From Bifidobacterium stellenboschense (GTDB taxonomy: Bacteria; Actinomycetota; Actinomycetes; Actinomycetales; Bifidobacteriaceae): a stretch of 52,527 bases of DNA. A program made the position numbers and the translations under genes. Under the pieces are notes generated by a model that saw nothing but the letters and a program-made list of their open reading frames with translations, was not told the DNA's origin and ran no database searches. The DNA lies in contig NZ_JGZP01000017.1 of assembly GCF_000741785.1 (NCBI RefSeq), positions 1 to 52,527 of the forward strand. Reading direction: 5' to 3'. Positions 16,884-25,692 of the stretch are shown here, piece by piece. Each line of letters begins with the position of its first letter. Positions within the stretch are counted from its first letter, which is position 1.

Positions 16884-16930
16884 TACATCCTGCCGTCACC
16901 CACCACACCGCACCTACTACAGTGGGCAGC

Positions 16931-18712
16931 ATGTCTTGCACCACACTTCTTGTAGGAAAAGCGGCCAGCATCGACGGATCGACGATCATCGCGCGCGATG
17001 ACGATTCCGGTTCGGGCCGCTATGACCCGAAACGACTCGTCACCGTCAACCCCGAAGACCAGCCGCGCCACTATCGTTCCGTCCTCTCCCACGTCGCTAT
17101 CGACCTGACGGACGCCGGCGACCCGTGCCGGTACACGATCGCCCCGAACGTGCTGCCCAACCGCGGTATCCTCGCCGAGGCGGGCGCGAACGAACGCAAC
17201 GTGGCGATGAGCGCCACCGAGACGATCGCGGTGAACGAGCGCGTGCTCGCCGCCGACCCGCTGGTCGAGCTGCGGCCGGCCCACGGCGAGCCGCGCAATC
17301 CGGACGGCATGCCCAATCCCGACTACCGCCCCGAACAGCCGGGCGGCATCGGCGAGGAGGACATCATCACGCTTGTGCTGCCATACGTGAGCACGGCGCG
17401 CGAAGGCGTCAAGCGGCTCGGCGCGCTGCTTGAGCGATACGGCACGTACGAGTCGAACGGCGTGATCATCTCCGACGTGGACGAGATCTGGTACGTGGAG
17501 ACGATCGGCGGCCATCATTGGATCGCCCGCCGCGTGCCCGACGACTGCTATGCGACCATCCCGAACCAGCTCGGCATCGACGACTTCGACCTGAAGGACG
17601 CGTTCGGCCCGCAACGCGAATACCTGTGCAGCGCCGACCTGCGCGAGTTCATCGCCGAGCACCGGCTCGACCGCACGATGCCGGCGCACACGTCGGCCGT
17701 CTCGATGCGCGGCACCGGATTCGGCGCGGGCGCGGGCCTCGGCGCGGCGCGCGGCGTGGTCGGCTTCGCGGCGGACGGTTCGGTGGAGACGCCGGACCGC
17801 TTCAACCCGCGCACCGCGTTCGGCACGTCCACGGCGAAGGACCATATCTACAACACACCGCGCGCCTGGTACATGCAGCGCTGCCTCAACCCGAGCGAGG
17901 ACTGGGATTCGCCGGCCGCCCGCTACATGCCCACATCCGACGACATCCCGTGGTGCCGCGTGCCGGAGAACAAGATCACGATCGAGGACGTGGACCGCAT
18001 CCTCGCCTCGCATTTCGAAGGCACGCCGTACGACCCGTACGGCACGACCGGTACGCCGGAGTCACGTCACCGCTACCGTCCGATCGGAGTCAACCGCACC
18101 GGCCACATGGTCGCAATCCAGTTGCGCCCGTATGCGCCGGACGCGGCGCGCGCCGTCATGTGGACGTCGTTCGGCTCCGGACCGTTCACAACGGTCGCGC
18201 CGTTCTACGCGAACGTGCGCGACACGCCCGCCTACCTGCGCGACACGACACCGACCGTCTCGACCGGCAATCTGTACTGGACGAACCGTCTCATCGCGGT
18301 GATCGCCGACGCGCACTTCTACGAGACGAACAGTCTCGTAGAAGGATACGCGGAAGGCGTGCGCGCGTTCGGCCACCGGCTGGTGGCCGAAACAGACGCG
18401 CAGGTCACGGCGCAAGTCGCGAACGGTGCAGACGGTGCAGACAGTGCAGACAGTGCAGACGATACGGACAACGCGGACGATGACGGCGTAACCGGGGACG
18501 CCGGTATCGGCGGCGTGGCCGACGACACCGGTATCGGCGGTATCGGCGGTGTCACCGTCGCAGCGAACGGCGTCACGGCGACGCTGGAAGCGGCGAACGA
18601 CGCGATGGCCGCCTACCTGCGCGAGCACACGACGAAACTGCTCGACGACGTGCTGTACACGTCCAGCAATCTGATGCACAACGCGTTCGCGATGTCCGAC
18701 CGTTGGGCGTGA
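16931..18712 (+). CDS. pepD: Dipeptidase, peptidase family C69 (PepD-like)
   Basis: A 593-residue Ntn-hydrolase-type dipeptidase that would split dipeptides in the cytoplasm. I chose the ATG at 16931 because it places the nucleophilic Cys at residue 3 (MSCTTLLVGK), as in the family; a GTG at 16922 would add three residues. Further landmarks are ASIDGSTIIARDDDSG, AMSATETIAVNE and GIGEEDIITLVLPYVSTAREG. About residues 497-545 hold an unusual insertion of Gly, Ala, Asp and Ser encoded by short tandem repeats (GTGCAGACA, GGTATCGGC). Ribosome binding site is weak. Confidence 0.9.
   Translation: MSCTTLLVGKAASIDGSTIIARDDDSGSGRYDPKRLVTVNPEDQPRHYRSVLSHVAIDLTDAGDPCRYTIAPNVLPNRGILAEAGANERNVAMSATETIAVNERVLAADPLVELRPAHGEPRNPDGMPNPDYRPEQPGGIGEEDIITLVLPYVSTAREGVKRLGALLERYGTYESNGVIISDVDEIWYVETIGGHHWIARRVPDDCYATIPNQLGIDDFDLKDAFGPQREYLCSADLREFIAEHRLDRTMPAHTSAVSMRGTGFGAGAGLGAARGVVGFAADGSVETPDRFNPRTAFGTSTAKDHIYNTPRAWYMQRCLNPSEDWDSPAARYMPTSDDIPWCRVPENKITIEDVDRILASHFEGTPYDPYGTTGTPESRHRYRPIGVNRTGHMVAIQLRPYAPDAARAVMWTSFGSGPFTTVAPFYANVRDTPAYLRDTTPTVSTGNLYWTNRLIAVIADAHFYETNSLVEGYAEGVRAFGHRLVAETDAQVTAQVANGADGADSADSADDTDNADDDGVTGDAGIGGVADDTGIGGIGGVTVAANGVTATLEAANDAMAAYLREHTTKLLDDVLYTSSNLMHNAFAMSDRWA
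18424..18560 (+). repeat. Microsatellite-like repeats inside pepD
   Basis: A nine-base unit, GTGCAGACA or close variants, is repeated about four times, followed by repeated GGTATCGGCGGT words. Both keep the pepD frame and encode the low-complexity insertion. Confidence 0.8.
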
Positions 18713-18863
18713 CGGACGCGACGGGCGACAACGCGACGGGCGACGACGCGGCGCAAGACCGCCGTCGCCGCCTGTCGTCCCTCACGAATCCGTAACAGCC
18801 CGGAAAAAGACCTCCCATACCGTTCATAGGTTGAACGAAGAAATGAGATAAGGGAGGACACGC

Positions 18864-20443
18864 ATGCGCACAGCACGAAGCGACTCCGGGCTGAAAGCCG
18901 GAATGCGCGCCTGGCTGCGGCTGCTGACGGCACTGCTCGCGGCGGTCATGGTGGTCGCGGGACTGTCGGCGACGCCGGCGCTCGCCGCCGACGGCACGGA
19001 GGCCGGCGACACGACCAAGAACATGTCGACCGTGGACGACGCGACGCGCGCGCTCGCGAAGAAGGCGAAGGGCAAGACCTACACGATCGCCACCGACACC
19101 ACGTTCGCGCCGTTCGAATTCCGCGAGAACGGCAAGATGGTCGGCATCGACATGGATCTGGTCGACAAGATCGCCGCATCGCAGGGATTCAAGGTCACGA
19201 TCCAGTCGCTCGGCTTCAACGCGGCGCTGCAGGCGTTGAGCTCGAACCAGGCGGACGCGGTGATCGCCGGCATGTCGATCACCGACGAACGCAAGCAGGT
19301 GTACGACTTCTCTGACCCGTACTTCCAGTCCGGCGTGCAGATGGCCATCGCGAACAGCGATGACTCCGTCAAGGGCTACGCGGACCTCAAGGGCAAGACC
19401 GTCACCGCGAAGACCGGTTCCGAAGGCGAGGCCTACGCGAAGTCCATCGCGAAGAAGTACGGCTTCACCATCAAGTCGGTCGACCAGTCGGCCACGATGT
19501 ACGAGATGGTGAAGGCCGGCAACGCGGCCGCCGTGTTCGACGACTACCCGGTGCTCGCCTACGGCATCTCGCAGAACAACGGCCTCAAGACCGTGACGCC
19601 GAAGGTGCCGCGAGGCTACTACGGCTTCGCCGTGAACAAGGGCCGGGACGCCGAACTGCTGGCCGCGTTCAACGTGGGGCTCAAGGAGCTCAAGGACTCC
19701 GGCGAATACGACAAGATCCTCGTCAGGTACCTGGGCGCGAACGCTTCGACGAACGCGGACACGAACAGCGTGAAGACGGTGGAACGCGTGAGCTTCTGGC
19801 AGCTCGCCGTGCAGTCGCTGCCCGCGCTCATGCAGGGCCTCAAGAACACGATGATCATCACCGCGCTCTCGTTCATCGTGGCGCTGCTGCTCGGTCTCGG
19901 CTTCGGACTGATGCGCGTGGGCCGCAACAAGGCGCTCGCGTGGATCTCCCGCGCCTACGTGGCCGTGTTCCGCGGCACCCCGGTGCTCGTGTGGGCGTTC
20001 TTCTTCTACTTCGGCGTGCCGCAGCTCGTCGGCCACGCCATCCCGAACTGGATCTGGTTCTCCGGCCTGTTCACGCTGTCGCTCAACTCGGGCGCGTACC
20101 TGACGGAGATCATCCGCGGCGCGATCCAGTCGGTCGACCCCGGTCAGGCGGAGGGCGCGCGTTCGCTCGGCCTCACCTACGCGCAGACGATGCGCCGGGT
20201 GATCCTGCCGCAGGCCGTGAAGATCGGCACGCCGGCCGTCATCAACCAGCTGGTCATCCTGCTCAAGGATTCCTCGCTGCTGCTCACCATCGGCTTCGCC
20301 GACCTGCTCTACCAGGCGCAGCAGCTGTACGCGGCGAACTTCCGCGTCACCGAGACGCTGCTCATGGTGGGCGTCATCTACTTCGTGGCCATCACGCTGC
20401 TGACCTGGCTCGCGAACATCGCCGATAGGAGGTTGAACAAGTA

Positions 20444-20444
<1 letters not shown>
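18864..20444 (+). CDS. Amino-acid ABC transporter, fused binding protein and permease
   Basis: A 526-residue fusion. Residues 1-42 are a signal sequence ending TPALAAD. About 60-290 form a polar-amino-acid binding domain ([37 protein letters not shown]). About 310-520 form a HisM/GlnP-type permease with several membrane segments and the coupling motif [20 protein letters not shown]. The family imports glutamine, glutamate or other polar amino acids, and the domain fusion is like lactic-acid-bacterial GlnP. The ATG follows AAGGGAGGACACGC. Its stop overlaps the next ATG by one base (TAATG), so the ATPase is translated in step. Confidence 0.92.
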
Positions 20445-21202
<758 letters not shown>

Positions 21203-21225
21203 GCCCACTATCCGAACATTTCCCT

Positions 21226-21255
21226 TAGCCGTCGGCGATACCCCGCCGACGGCTA
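21226..21255 (+). terminator. Terminator after glnQ
   Basis: A perfect 12-bp stem TAGCCGTCGGCG / CGCCGACGGCTA with a six-base loop, followed by TTACTCTTATT. It ends 15 bases before the zwf start. Confidence 0.75.
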
Positions 21256-21269
21256 TTACTCTTATTGGT

Positions 21270-22808
21270 ATGAGTGGGAATACCAATTGGACCAATCCGT
21301 TGCGCGATCCGCGCGACCTGCGCCTGCCGCGCATCGCGGGCCCGTGCAGTCTGGTCATCTTCGGCGTGACCGGCGATCTGGCGCAGAAGAAGCTGCTGCC
21401 CGCCGTCTACGATCTGGCCAACCGCGGTCTGCTGCCGCCGAGCTTCGGCCTGACCGGCTTCGCGCGCCGCGACTGGACGCAGGAGCATTTCATCGAATTC
21501 GTCAAGACCGCCGTCAAGGCGCGCTGCCGCACGCCGTTCAAGGAGTCGACGTGGAACAACCTCGCGGCCGGCATCCGGTTCGTGCAGGGCACGTTCGACG
21601 ATCCGGAGGCGTTCGAACGACTGAGCGCCACCGTGCAGGAGCTCGACCGCGACCGCGGCACGCGCGGCAACCACGCGTTCTACATGTCCGTGCCGCCGAG
21701 CGCGTTCCCGATCGTCTCCAAGCAGCTGGCCGCGTCCGGCCTGTCGCGCTCCTCCGAAGGCGCGTGGCGACGCGTCATCATCGAGAAGCCGTTCGGCCAT
21801 GACCTCGCCAGCGCGAAGGAGCTCGACCGCGTCGTCTCCGAAGTGTTCGACCCGAGCTCCGTGTTCCGCATCGACCACTACCTCGGCAAGGAGACCGTGC
21901 AGAACCTGCTGGCCCTGCGCTTCGCCAACGCGATGTACGAGCCGGTGTGGAACGCGAACTACGTGGACCACGTGCAGATCACGATGGCCGAGGACATCGG
22001 CATCGGCGGCCGCGCCGGCTACTACGACGGCATCGGCGCCGCACGCGACGTGATCCAGAACCACCTGCTCCAGCTCATGGCCCTCACGGCCATGGAGGAG
22101 CCGGTGAGCTTCACCGCGAAGGACCTGACGGCCGAGAAGACCAAGGTGCTCTCCGCTGTGCGCCTGCCCAAGGACCTCGCCGCCAACACGGCCCGCGGCC
22201 AGTACGCGAAGGGATGGCAGGGCTCGCACGAGGTCGTCGGCTACCTGGACGAGAAGGGCATCGACCCGAAGTCCACCACCGAGACGTACGCGGCCATCCG
22301 CCTCGACATCGACACGCGCCGCTGGGCGGGCGTGCCGTTCTACCTGCGCACGGGCAAGCGCCTCGGCAAGCGCGTCACCGAAATCGCCGTCGTGTTCAAG
22401 CGCGCGCCGCACCTGCCGTTCGAGCAGACCGCCGTGCGTGAACTCGGCAAGAACGCGATCGTGATCCGCGTGCAGCCGGACGAGGGCGTGACGATGCGCT
22501 TCGGCGCGAAGGTGCCGGGCGGCACCACGATGGAGGTCCGTGACGTGAACATGGACTTCAGCTACGGCCGCTCGTTCACCGAGAACTCGCCGGAAGCCTA
22601 TGAACGACTGATCCTCGACGTGCTGCTCGGCGACCCGCCGCTGTTCCCCACCACCGAGGAAGTGAACCTGAGCTGGAAGATCCTCGACCCGATCGAGGAG
22701 TTCTGGTCGACGCTCGGCCAGCCGCAGCCGTACCGCGCGGGCACGTGGGGCCCCGCCGAGGCCGATGAGATGCTGGCGCGCGAAGGCCGCCATTGGAGGA
22801 TGCCATGA
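21270..22808 (+). CDS. zwf: Glucose-6-phosphate 1-dehydrogenase
   Basis: A 512-residue enzyme that oxidises glucose-6-phosphate to 6-phosphogluconolactone with NAD(P)+. The N-terminal dinucleotide motif is GVTGDLAQKKLLPA, and the substrate/catalytic motif RIDHYLGKETVQN contains the general-base His pair region. Length is normal. There is no clear ribosome binding site, and a TATTAC box ends only 10 bases upstream of the ATG, so the mRNA may be nearly leaderless. The stop overlaps the opcA ATG by four bases (ATGA). It begins a zwf-opcA-pgl set. Confidence 0.96.
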   Translation: MSGNTNWTNPLRDPRDLRLPRIAGPCSLVIFGVTGDLAQKKLLPAVYDLANRGLLPPSFGLTGFARRDWTQEHFIEFVKTAVKARCRTPFKESTWNNLAAGIRFVQGTFDDPEAFERLSATVQELDRDRGTRGNHAFYMSVPPSAFPIVSKQLAASGLSRSSEGAWRRVIIEKPFGHDLASAKELDRVVSEVFDPSSVFRIDHYLGKETVQNLLALRFANAMYEPVWNANYVDHVQITMAEDIGIGGRAGYYDGIGAARDVIQNHLLQLMALTAMEEPVSFTAKDLTAEKTKVLSAVRLPKDLAANTARGQYAKGWQGSHEVVGYLDEKGIDPKSTTETYAAIRLDIDTRRWAGVPFYLRTGKRLGKRVTEIAVVFKRAPHLPFEQTAVRELGKNAIVIRVQPDEGVTMRFGAKVPGGTTMEVRDVNMDFSYGRSFTENSPEAYERLILDVLLGDPPLFPTTEEVNLSWKILDPIEEFWSTLGQPQPYRAGTWGPAEADEMLAREGRHWRMP

Positions 22809-23806
22809 TCATCGATATGCCGAACACCCGCACGCGCGAAATCGCGCACAAGATCGACGAGCTGCACGAGGAGCGCGGCGAATCGGCGACCGGCCGCGTG
22901 CTCACGCTGCTCATCGCCACCGACGAAGGCGAACTCGAGCACGCGCTCGAAATCGCCAACGCGGCGAGCCGCGAACACCCGTGCCGCGTCATCGCGATCG
23001 TGCCGGACACGTCACGCCGCGACGGTTCCGACAACGCGGACGGCGGCGCGAAGGCGATGGAGAAGACCGACAACCCGGCCATCGATCTGACCGACGGTCC
23101 CGCGGAATCGAACCTCGACGCGCAGGTGCGCTTCGGCGCGGACGCCGGCGCGGGCGAGATCATCATCCTGCGCCCCCGCAACGGACTCATCAACCATCCG
23201 GACACGCTCGTCATCCCGCTGCTCGTGCCGGACGTGCCGGTCGTCGCATGGTGGCCGACCACGCCGCCGTCCAACCCGGCGAAGGACCTGATGGGCGCGA
23301 TGGCGCGCAGCCGCATCACCGACGCGCTCCATTCCAGCAATCCCGAGGCGACGATCGAACGTCTGCGCCGCAGCTGGACACCGGAGGACATCGACCTGTC
23401 GTGGACGCGACTGACCGTGTGGCGCGGACTGCTCGCCTCGATGCTCGACCAGCCGCCGCACCTGCCGATCACGGCGGTGAAGGTGACCGGCCCGCGCGAA
23501 TTCCTGCCGATGGACCTGCTGTGCGCGTGGCTGCGGCTCACGCTCGACGTGCCGGTCGACGTGGAATACGTCGACGGCGCGACGGCGGTGACCGGCGTGG
23601 CGTTCACGCGCGCGGACGGCGTCGTGTCGCTGGAACGCCCGCATGAGGATCAGGCCGTGATCTCGATGCCGGGGCAGGCTCCGCAGGCGATCTCCGTGCC
23701 GCCGCGCACGATCGAGGACTGCCTGACCGAGGAACTGCGCCGCATCGACCCGGATGAGATCTACGCCGACGTCATCAACGAAGGCTGGGATCTGATCCGT
23801 CACTAG
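22805..23806 (+). CDS. opcA: OpcA, glucose-6-phosphate dehydrogenase assembly protein
   Basis: A 333-residue actinobacterial/cyanobacterial OpcA protein that in the family promotes assembly and activity of Zwf. I chose the ATG at 22805 with GGAGG seven bases before it; it overlaps the zwf stop. Recognisable parts are LTLLIATDEGELEHALEIAN, VPVVAWWPTTPPSNPAKDLMG and the C-terminal EELRRIDPDEIYADVINEGW. It has no catalytic motif I can name. A short hairpin and the 40-bp repeat separate it from pgl. Confidence 0.93.
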   Translation: MIIDMPNTRTREIAHKIDELHEERGESATGRVLTLLIATDEGELEHALEIANAASREHPCRVIAIVPDTSRRDGSDNADGGAKAMEKTDNPAIDLTDGPAESNLDAQVRFGADAGAGEIIILRPRNGLINHPDTLVIPLLVPDVPVVAWWPTTPPSNPAKDLMGAMARSRITDALHSSNPEATIERLRRSWTPEDIDLSWTRLTVWRGLLASMLDQPPHLPITAVKVTGPREFLPMDLLCAWLRLTLDVPVDVEYVDGATAVTGVAFTRADGVVSLERPHEDQAVISMPGQAPQAISVPPRTIEDCLTEELRRIDPDEIYADVINEGWDLIRH

Positions 23807-23897
23807 TCCACGTTCGACAGCCCCCTCCGACGAGGGGGCTGTCGAACGCAGTGAGACTGGGGGAGAGATAGCCGGAACATGCCATCCATACCGTTCT

Positions 23898-23940
23898 CTC
23901 CCCCACCCGCTTCGCGGGAGCCCCCTCATCAGAGGGGGCC
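23898..23940 (+). repeat. 40-bp palindromic repeat, copy 2
   Basis: CTCCCCCACCCGCTTCGCGG followed by GAGCCCCCTCATCAGAGGGG. It is nearly identical to 2360-2400. An additional hairpin CAGCCCCCTC/GAGGGGGCTG lies at 23819-23842, right after opcA. Confidence 0.8.
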
Positions 23941-23982
23941 GAAGTTTCGAATCCTGATGACATCCTGATGAAGGAGTTTCAT

Positions 23983-24879
23983 ATGGCAACCCGTACACTC
24001 GTCGTCTATCCGGACAAGTCCGTGATGATTCATGCCGGTGCCGCGCGACTCGTTCTGGCGCTGCTGGACGCGCTGGACGAGCGTCTGCAGGACGGCTCGC
24101 GCCGCACGCGCGTCGACGTGGCGCTCTCCGGCGGCTCGGCCGCGCAGCCGCTCGGACTGATCGCGACCGATGACTCGATCGCCGCGCTGGCCAAGTCGAT
24201 CGACTGGTCGCGCGTACACTTCTGGTTCAGCGACGAACGCTTCGTCGCCGTCGACTCCCCCGACCGCAACGCGGTCGAAGCGCGACGACTGCTGCTCGAC
24301 GGGCTCGTGGCGGCGGGCTCGCTTCCCGAGGCGAACATCCACGAGATGCCGGCGGACACGCGTCCGGCCGCGGAGATCGAGAAGGTGACGCGCGACGCGG
24401 ACAGTCCCGACGAGTTCGTGCGCTCCGCCGCCGATTCGGAGAACGCTTCGCTCGTGGACGCGGCCGCGCGTACGTACGCGGACGAGCTTGTGCGCGAGAT
24501 GGGGCCGGAGCCGGTGTTCGACCTGATGATCCTCGGCATGGGCCCCGACGGGCACTATGCTTCGCTGTTCCCCGCCTCCTCCGGGCATGCCGAGGTGCAG
24601 GTGCGCGACCGGCTCACGGTCGGTGTGACCCACTCCCCCAAGATGCCGCCGTTGCGCGTCTCCCTGACCGCGCCATTGATCGCGCGTTCCCGCCACACGT
24701 GGTTCTTCGCAGCCGGAGCGGGCAAAGCGGAATCGCTGGCGCACGTGTTCGCCGCCGGTGGCGACGTGCCGAGTGGTGACGTCGTGCCGAAGGGAGACCC
24801 GGAGTACCCATCCTCGTTCGCCGGCGGCACGGACGAATTCACTTGGTTCACCACCGAAGAGACGGTGACGAAGCTGTAG
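23983..24879 (+). CDS. pgl: 6-phosphogluconolactonase
   Basis: A 298-residue lactonase of the NagB/DevB fold, converting 6-phosphogluconolactone to 6-phosphogluconate. I chose the ATG at 23983 (MATRTLVVYP), with AAGGAG upstream. Landmarks are VALSGGSAAQPLG, VHFWFSDERFV, FDLMILGMGPDGHYASLFP and RVSLTAPLIARSRHTWF. It is slightly longer than the usual ~240-260, with extra residues around 120-160 and at the C-terminus. It follows opcA and is convergent with gnd across the 61-bp array. Confidence 0.93.
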   Translation: MATRTLVVYPDKSVMIHAGAARLVLALLDALDERLQDGSRRTRVDVALSGGSAAQPLGLIATDDSIAALAKSIDWSRVHFWFSDERFVAVDSPDRNAVEARRLLLDGLVAAGSLPEANIHEMPADTRPAAEIEKVTRDADSPDEFVRSAADSENASLVDAAARTYADELVREMGPEPVFDLMILGMGPDGHYASLFPASSGHAEVQVRDRLTVGVTHSPKMPPLRVSLTAPLIARSRHTWFFAAGAGKAESLAHVFAAGGDVPSGDVVPKGDPEYPSSFAGGTDEFTWFTTEETVTKL

Positions 24880-24990
24880 CTTTCGGGGGTTTCTCGGGGG
24901 GGCTCCTCGGGGAAGCTTCGGGGCTACTCTCCGAAGCTTCGAGGCTTCCCTCCGAGTCTCCCCGTGTCTCCGAGTCTCCCGTCTTTCCAA

Positions 24991-25425
24991 GCGCAATAAA
25001 TCCCGGAAATCGGCGGCTTCATCCGGGAATCGTTGCACTGACTCCAGCTCAACGCAAGTAATCCCGGAAAACAGCCCCGTTCTCCGGGATTTGTTGTACT
25101 GAACTGTGGTCAGCGCAAGTAATCCCGGGAATAAGCGGCTTCTTCCGGGATTTATCGCGCTGAGTCGGAGTCGGCACAATAAATCCCGGAGAACGGCCCT
25201 GTTTCCCGGGATTTATCGCATTGATGGGATATGGGGTGCCTGAAAGAGGTCCAGCGCGATATTTCCCGGGAATCCGGCCTATCGTCCGGGAATCCTTGCA
25301 CTGAGCTGAGGTCAGCACAACATCTCCCGGAGAACAAGACCGTTTTCCGGGAAATGTCGCACTGAGACGAGACCAGCACAAGAAATCCCGGACGAGCGGC
25401 ATGTCGTCCGGGATTTATCGCGCCG
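24991..25425. repeat. Array of seven palindromic units with 61-bp period
   Basis: Unit starts are 24991, 25052, 25113, 25174, 25254, 25315 and 25376: five steps of 61 bases and one of 80. Each unit has GCRCAA, an ATCCCGG arm, a variable loop of about 14 bases and a CCGGGAT arm ending in CGC-like bases. A linker with its own inverted repeat (CTGA...TCAG) follows. Arms vary in a partly compensating way: AATAAATCCCGG / CCGGGATTTATC in one unit, AACATCTCCCGG / CCGGGAAATGTC in another. It fills most of the 790-base gap between the convergent pgl and gnd stops. Confidence 0.9.
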
Positions 25426-25457
25426 GAAAAGGGGCTACGCCTCGATCTCAGGCTTCG

Positions 25458-25652
25458 TTTTGTCTTGGCCGGCTATCGCCGGCCTTCTTCGATCAGCGAT
25501 TACGGACTCGCCTGACGGCGAGACCCAATGCCGGTGCGGCGGCACAGCCGCCGCACACCGAGCCGGTCGGAGAGCCCACGGGGCTCTCCTCGTCCTGTCT
25601 TGGCCGGCTGTCGCCGGCCCCGAAGAGGGCCGGGAAGCCCACAGGGCTTCCC
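25458..25652. repeat. Cluster of short hairpins before gnd
   Basis: CTTGGCCGGC-TRTC-GCCGGCC occurs twice (near 25463 and 25599). Other hairpins are GCGGCGGCACAGCCGCCGC, GGAGAGCCCACGGGGCTCTCC and GGGAAGCCCACAGGGCTTCCC. No gene is supported here. Confidence 0.65.
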
Positions 25653-25692
25653 TAAGCCGGAGATCGAAGATTACTCTTCGATCTCCGGCTTA
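25653..25692 (-). terminator. 18-bp stem centred on the gnd stop codon
   Basis: TAAGCCGGAGATCGAAGA (25653-25670) is the exact complement of 25675-25692. The loop TTAC contains the gnd stop codon, so the last six gnd codons are mirrored after the stop. It probably serves as part of the gnd 3' end, although no T-run follows. Confidence 0.65.

Noticed and set aside
16243..16930. Integrated element attachment site at tRNA-Lys
   Set aside because: No duplicate of the tRNA 3' end and no integrase or phage gene is seen nearby.
24991..25425. CRISPR array
   Set aside because: Units are palindromic throughout, differ from each other in both arms, and the would-be spacers are short and partly palindromic. 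No cas gene is near.
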